From Gallionella sp. (GTDB taxonomy: Bacteria; Pseudomonadota; Gammaproteobacteria; Burkholderiales; Gallionellaceae), in contig JAUYGW010000080.1 in assembly GCA_030690245.1 (NCBI GenBank), positions 1-5,952 on the forward strand: a DNA stretch of 5,952 nt. Reading direction: 5' to 3'. Under the pieces are notes generated by a model that saw nothing but the letters and a program-made list of their open reading frames with translations, had not been told where the DNA came from and made no database searches. A program made the position numbers and the translations under genes. This document shows, in pieces, positions 5,077-5,952 of the stretch. Within the stretch, counting starts at the first letter, position 1. Every line of letters begins with the position of its first letter.

Positions 5077-5207
5077 TCGGACTTCCGGTCATTGGTTGTA
5101 GTACAGTGCCTTTCCCGCCTTTGCTTTTTACAAGACCGAGCGGGTTATATGTAAGAAGCCGTTTTGCATGAGAATCAATTTCGGTGCAGCGGCATGGGTG
5201 GGGTTCA
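5077..5207. other. Leader region of the DUF2238 gene
   Basis: No gene or repeat is seen. TTTACA (5127-5132) followed by TATATG (5146-5151) resembles promoter boxes, but the 13-base spacing is too short for a standard sigma-70 promoter, so I make no promoter call. GGGTGGGG at 5195-5202 is the likely ribosome-binding site. Confidence 0.3.
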
Positions 5208-5834
5208 ATGACAATTTCGCGTACTCGATCTCTCGCGCTTGCCTCGGTCGCGCTCTTGGCACTTCTGGCGCTATCCGGCGCTCGGCCATACGACCGTGCA
5301 ACTTGGCTGCTGGAGGTTTTTCCGGTCATCATTGCGTTGCCGGTCATGTGGGCAACCTATCGCCGCTTCCCGCTGACCACGCTGCTTTATGCCTGCATTT
5401 TTCTTCACGCCGTTGTGCTGATGGTCGGAGGCGCATATACGTACGCGCGGGTGCCGCTTGGTTTTCAGCTTGCTGACCTGCTGCATCTGGAACGCAATCC
5501 GTACGATAAGATCGGGCATCTTTTTCAGGGCTTCGTTCCCGCGCTGGCCGCCCGCGAAATTTTCATACGCGGCCGGTATGTGCGCGGGCGCAGGATGCTC
5601 GCATTCCTCGTGGTCTGTGTGGCAATGGCAATCAGCGCTGTATATGAGTTAATCGAGTGGCTTGCCGCGGTGATGTTCGGGGATGGCGCTTATGACTTTC
5701 TGGGCACCCAAGGAGATTTATGGGACACGCAGGCCGACATGCTCTTTGCCCTCATCGGCGCAGTTGTCGCGTTGTTGCTGTTTTCACGGGCTCATGACCG
5801 CCAGCTTGCGAAGTTTCATTTCGAGAACAATTAG
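5208..5834 (+). CDS. DUF2238 / YjdF-family inner-membrane protein
   Basis: This 208-residue polytopic membrane protein is close to the length of E. coli YjdF. Likely membrane spans are about 8-24, 32-50, 56-78, 129-155 and 174-193, with a further hydrophobic segment near 103-116. The family signature is clear: YDKIGHLFQGFVPALAAREIFIR (99-121), AISAVYELIEW (141-151), and DFLGTQGDLWDTQADM (163-178). The conserved His, Gln, Glu and Asp residues lie at membrane edges and suggest a shared active or binding site, but the function is unknown. I start at ATG 5208, preceded by GGGTGGGG (5195-5202). A GTG at 5184 would add eight residues but has a poorer upstream site. The TAG at 5832-5834 overlaps the stop codon of the convergent YqaA-type gene. 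Confidence 0.9.
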   Translation: MTISRTRSLALASVALLALLALSGARPYDRATWLLEVFPVIIALPVMWATYRRFPLTTLLYACIFLHAVVLMVGGAYTYARVPLGFQLADLLHLERNPYDKIGHLFQGFVPALAAREIFIRGRYVRGRRMLAFLVVCVAMAISAVYELIEWLAAVMFGDGAYDFLGTQGDLWDTQADMLFALIGAVVALLLFSRAHDRQLAKFHFENN

Positions 5835-5952
5835 ACAATGGCAAATGCAATCACCCAATAGCGCGCGAATTTTCCCAGCGCCATGAACAGTGCGGCCTGC
5901 CACCAGTTGAGGCGCAGCCATCCGGCGGCGAGGCACAGCGCGTCGCCGACCA
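5831..5952 (-). CDS. YqaA-family membrane protein, C-terminal 39 residues (5' end outside window)
   Basis: Reading inward from the right edge, the minus strand encodes VGDALCLAAGWLRLNW, then ALFMALGKFARYWVIAFAIV, and stops at TAA (5831-5833). This matches the end of YqaA-like proteins of the DedA/SNARE-associated superfamily. In E. coli YqaA the corresponding region reads VGDLLCLLAGWMRISW followed by LGKALRYVAVA. These are small inner-membrane proteins of uncertain role, related to DedA-type transport proteins. The visible part holds the conserved GD, AGW and GKxxRY residues. The stop overlaps the DUF2238 stop by two bases on the other strand, so the two genes converge with no space for a terminator between them. 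Confidence 0.82.
   Translation of the reverse strand, partial: VGDALCLAAGWLRLNWWQAALFMALGKFARYWVIAFAIV

Noticed and set aside
4982..5347. 121-codon minus-strand frame covering the DUF2238 leader
   Set aside because: It overlaps the better supported 58-codon gene and the DUF2238 start. The product is low-complexity Ser/Arg/Pro-rich without recognisable motifs.

Overview
The window (high GC, dense codon use) looks like a chromosomal segment of a proteobacterium. ThyA, FolA and the decarboxylase resemble beta/gammaproteobacterial forms. I favour a betaproteobacterium of the Nitrosomonadales/Gallionellaceae type, but the sequence alone does not prove this. No tRNA, rRNA, CRISPR array or recognisable transposase is present.

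Layout. (1) 1-543, plus strand: C-terminal part of a PLP-dependent Orn/Lys/Arg decarboxylase. (2) 543-641: a long, nearly perfect inverted repeat built from GGATYGA heptamers, lying between convergent genes. (3) 630-2415, minus strand: a folate/thymidylate cluster read thyA, then a small four-helix-bundle (23S rRNA IVP/S23-like) gene, then folA. Heptamer-repeat DNA lies on both sides of the four-helix gene. One repeat abuts the thyA stop, another supplies part of the FolA N-terminus, and the first element (543-641) supplies the folA stop. (4) 2416-2568: divergent intergenic region holding a second palindromic repeat, made of three CACAGAG nonamers facing three CTCTGTG nonamers. (5) 2569-4011, plus strand: an M17 (leucyl aminopeptidase) family metallopeptidase. 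(6) 4012-4341: mostly non-genic, with the remnant of a tiny lipoprotein gene whose signal peptide is out of frame with its start codon. (7) 4342-4629, minus strand: acylphosphatase. (8) 4630-5207: mostly intergenic, with a REP-like palindrome, a weak 42-codon minus-strand ORF and a better supported 58-codon plus-strand gene of unknown function. (9) 5208-5834, plus strand: a DUF2238/YjdF-family inner-membrane protein. Its stop codon overlaps that of a convergent YqaA-family membrane protein entering from the right edge.

How the genes fit together. ThyA converts dUMP to dTMP and oxidises methylene-THF to dihydrofolate, and FolA reduces that dihydrofolate back to THF, so their pairing on one strand is a metabolic unit. 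The four-helix gene between them is more A/T-rich, has no known link to folate metabolism, and looks like an insertion. The other genes are housekeeping or membrane functions without an evident shared pathway.

The most interesting signal is the repeat architecture. Two copies of the same composite element (543-641 and 1547-1621) and one partial copy (1119-1147) frame the four-helix gene and rewrite the ends of neighbouring reading frames. The CACAGAG palindrome follows the same design with a different unit length.
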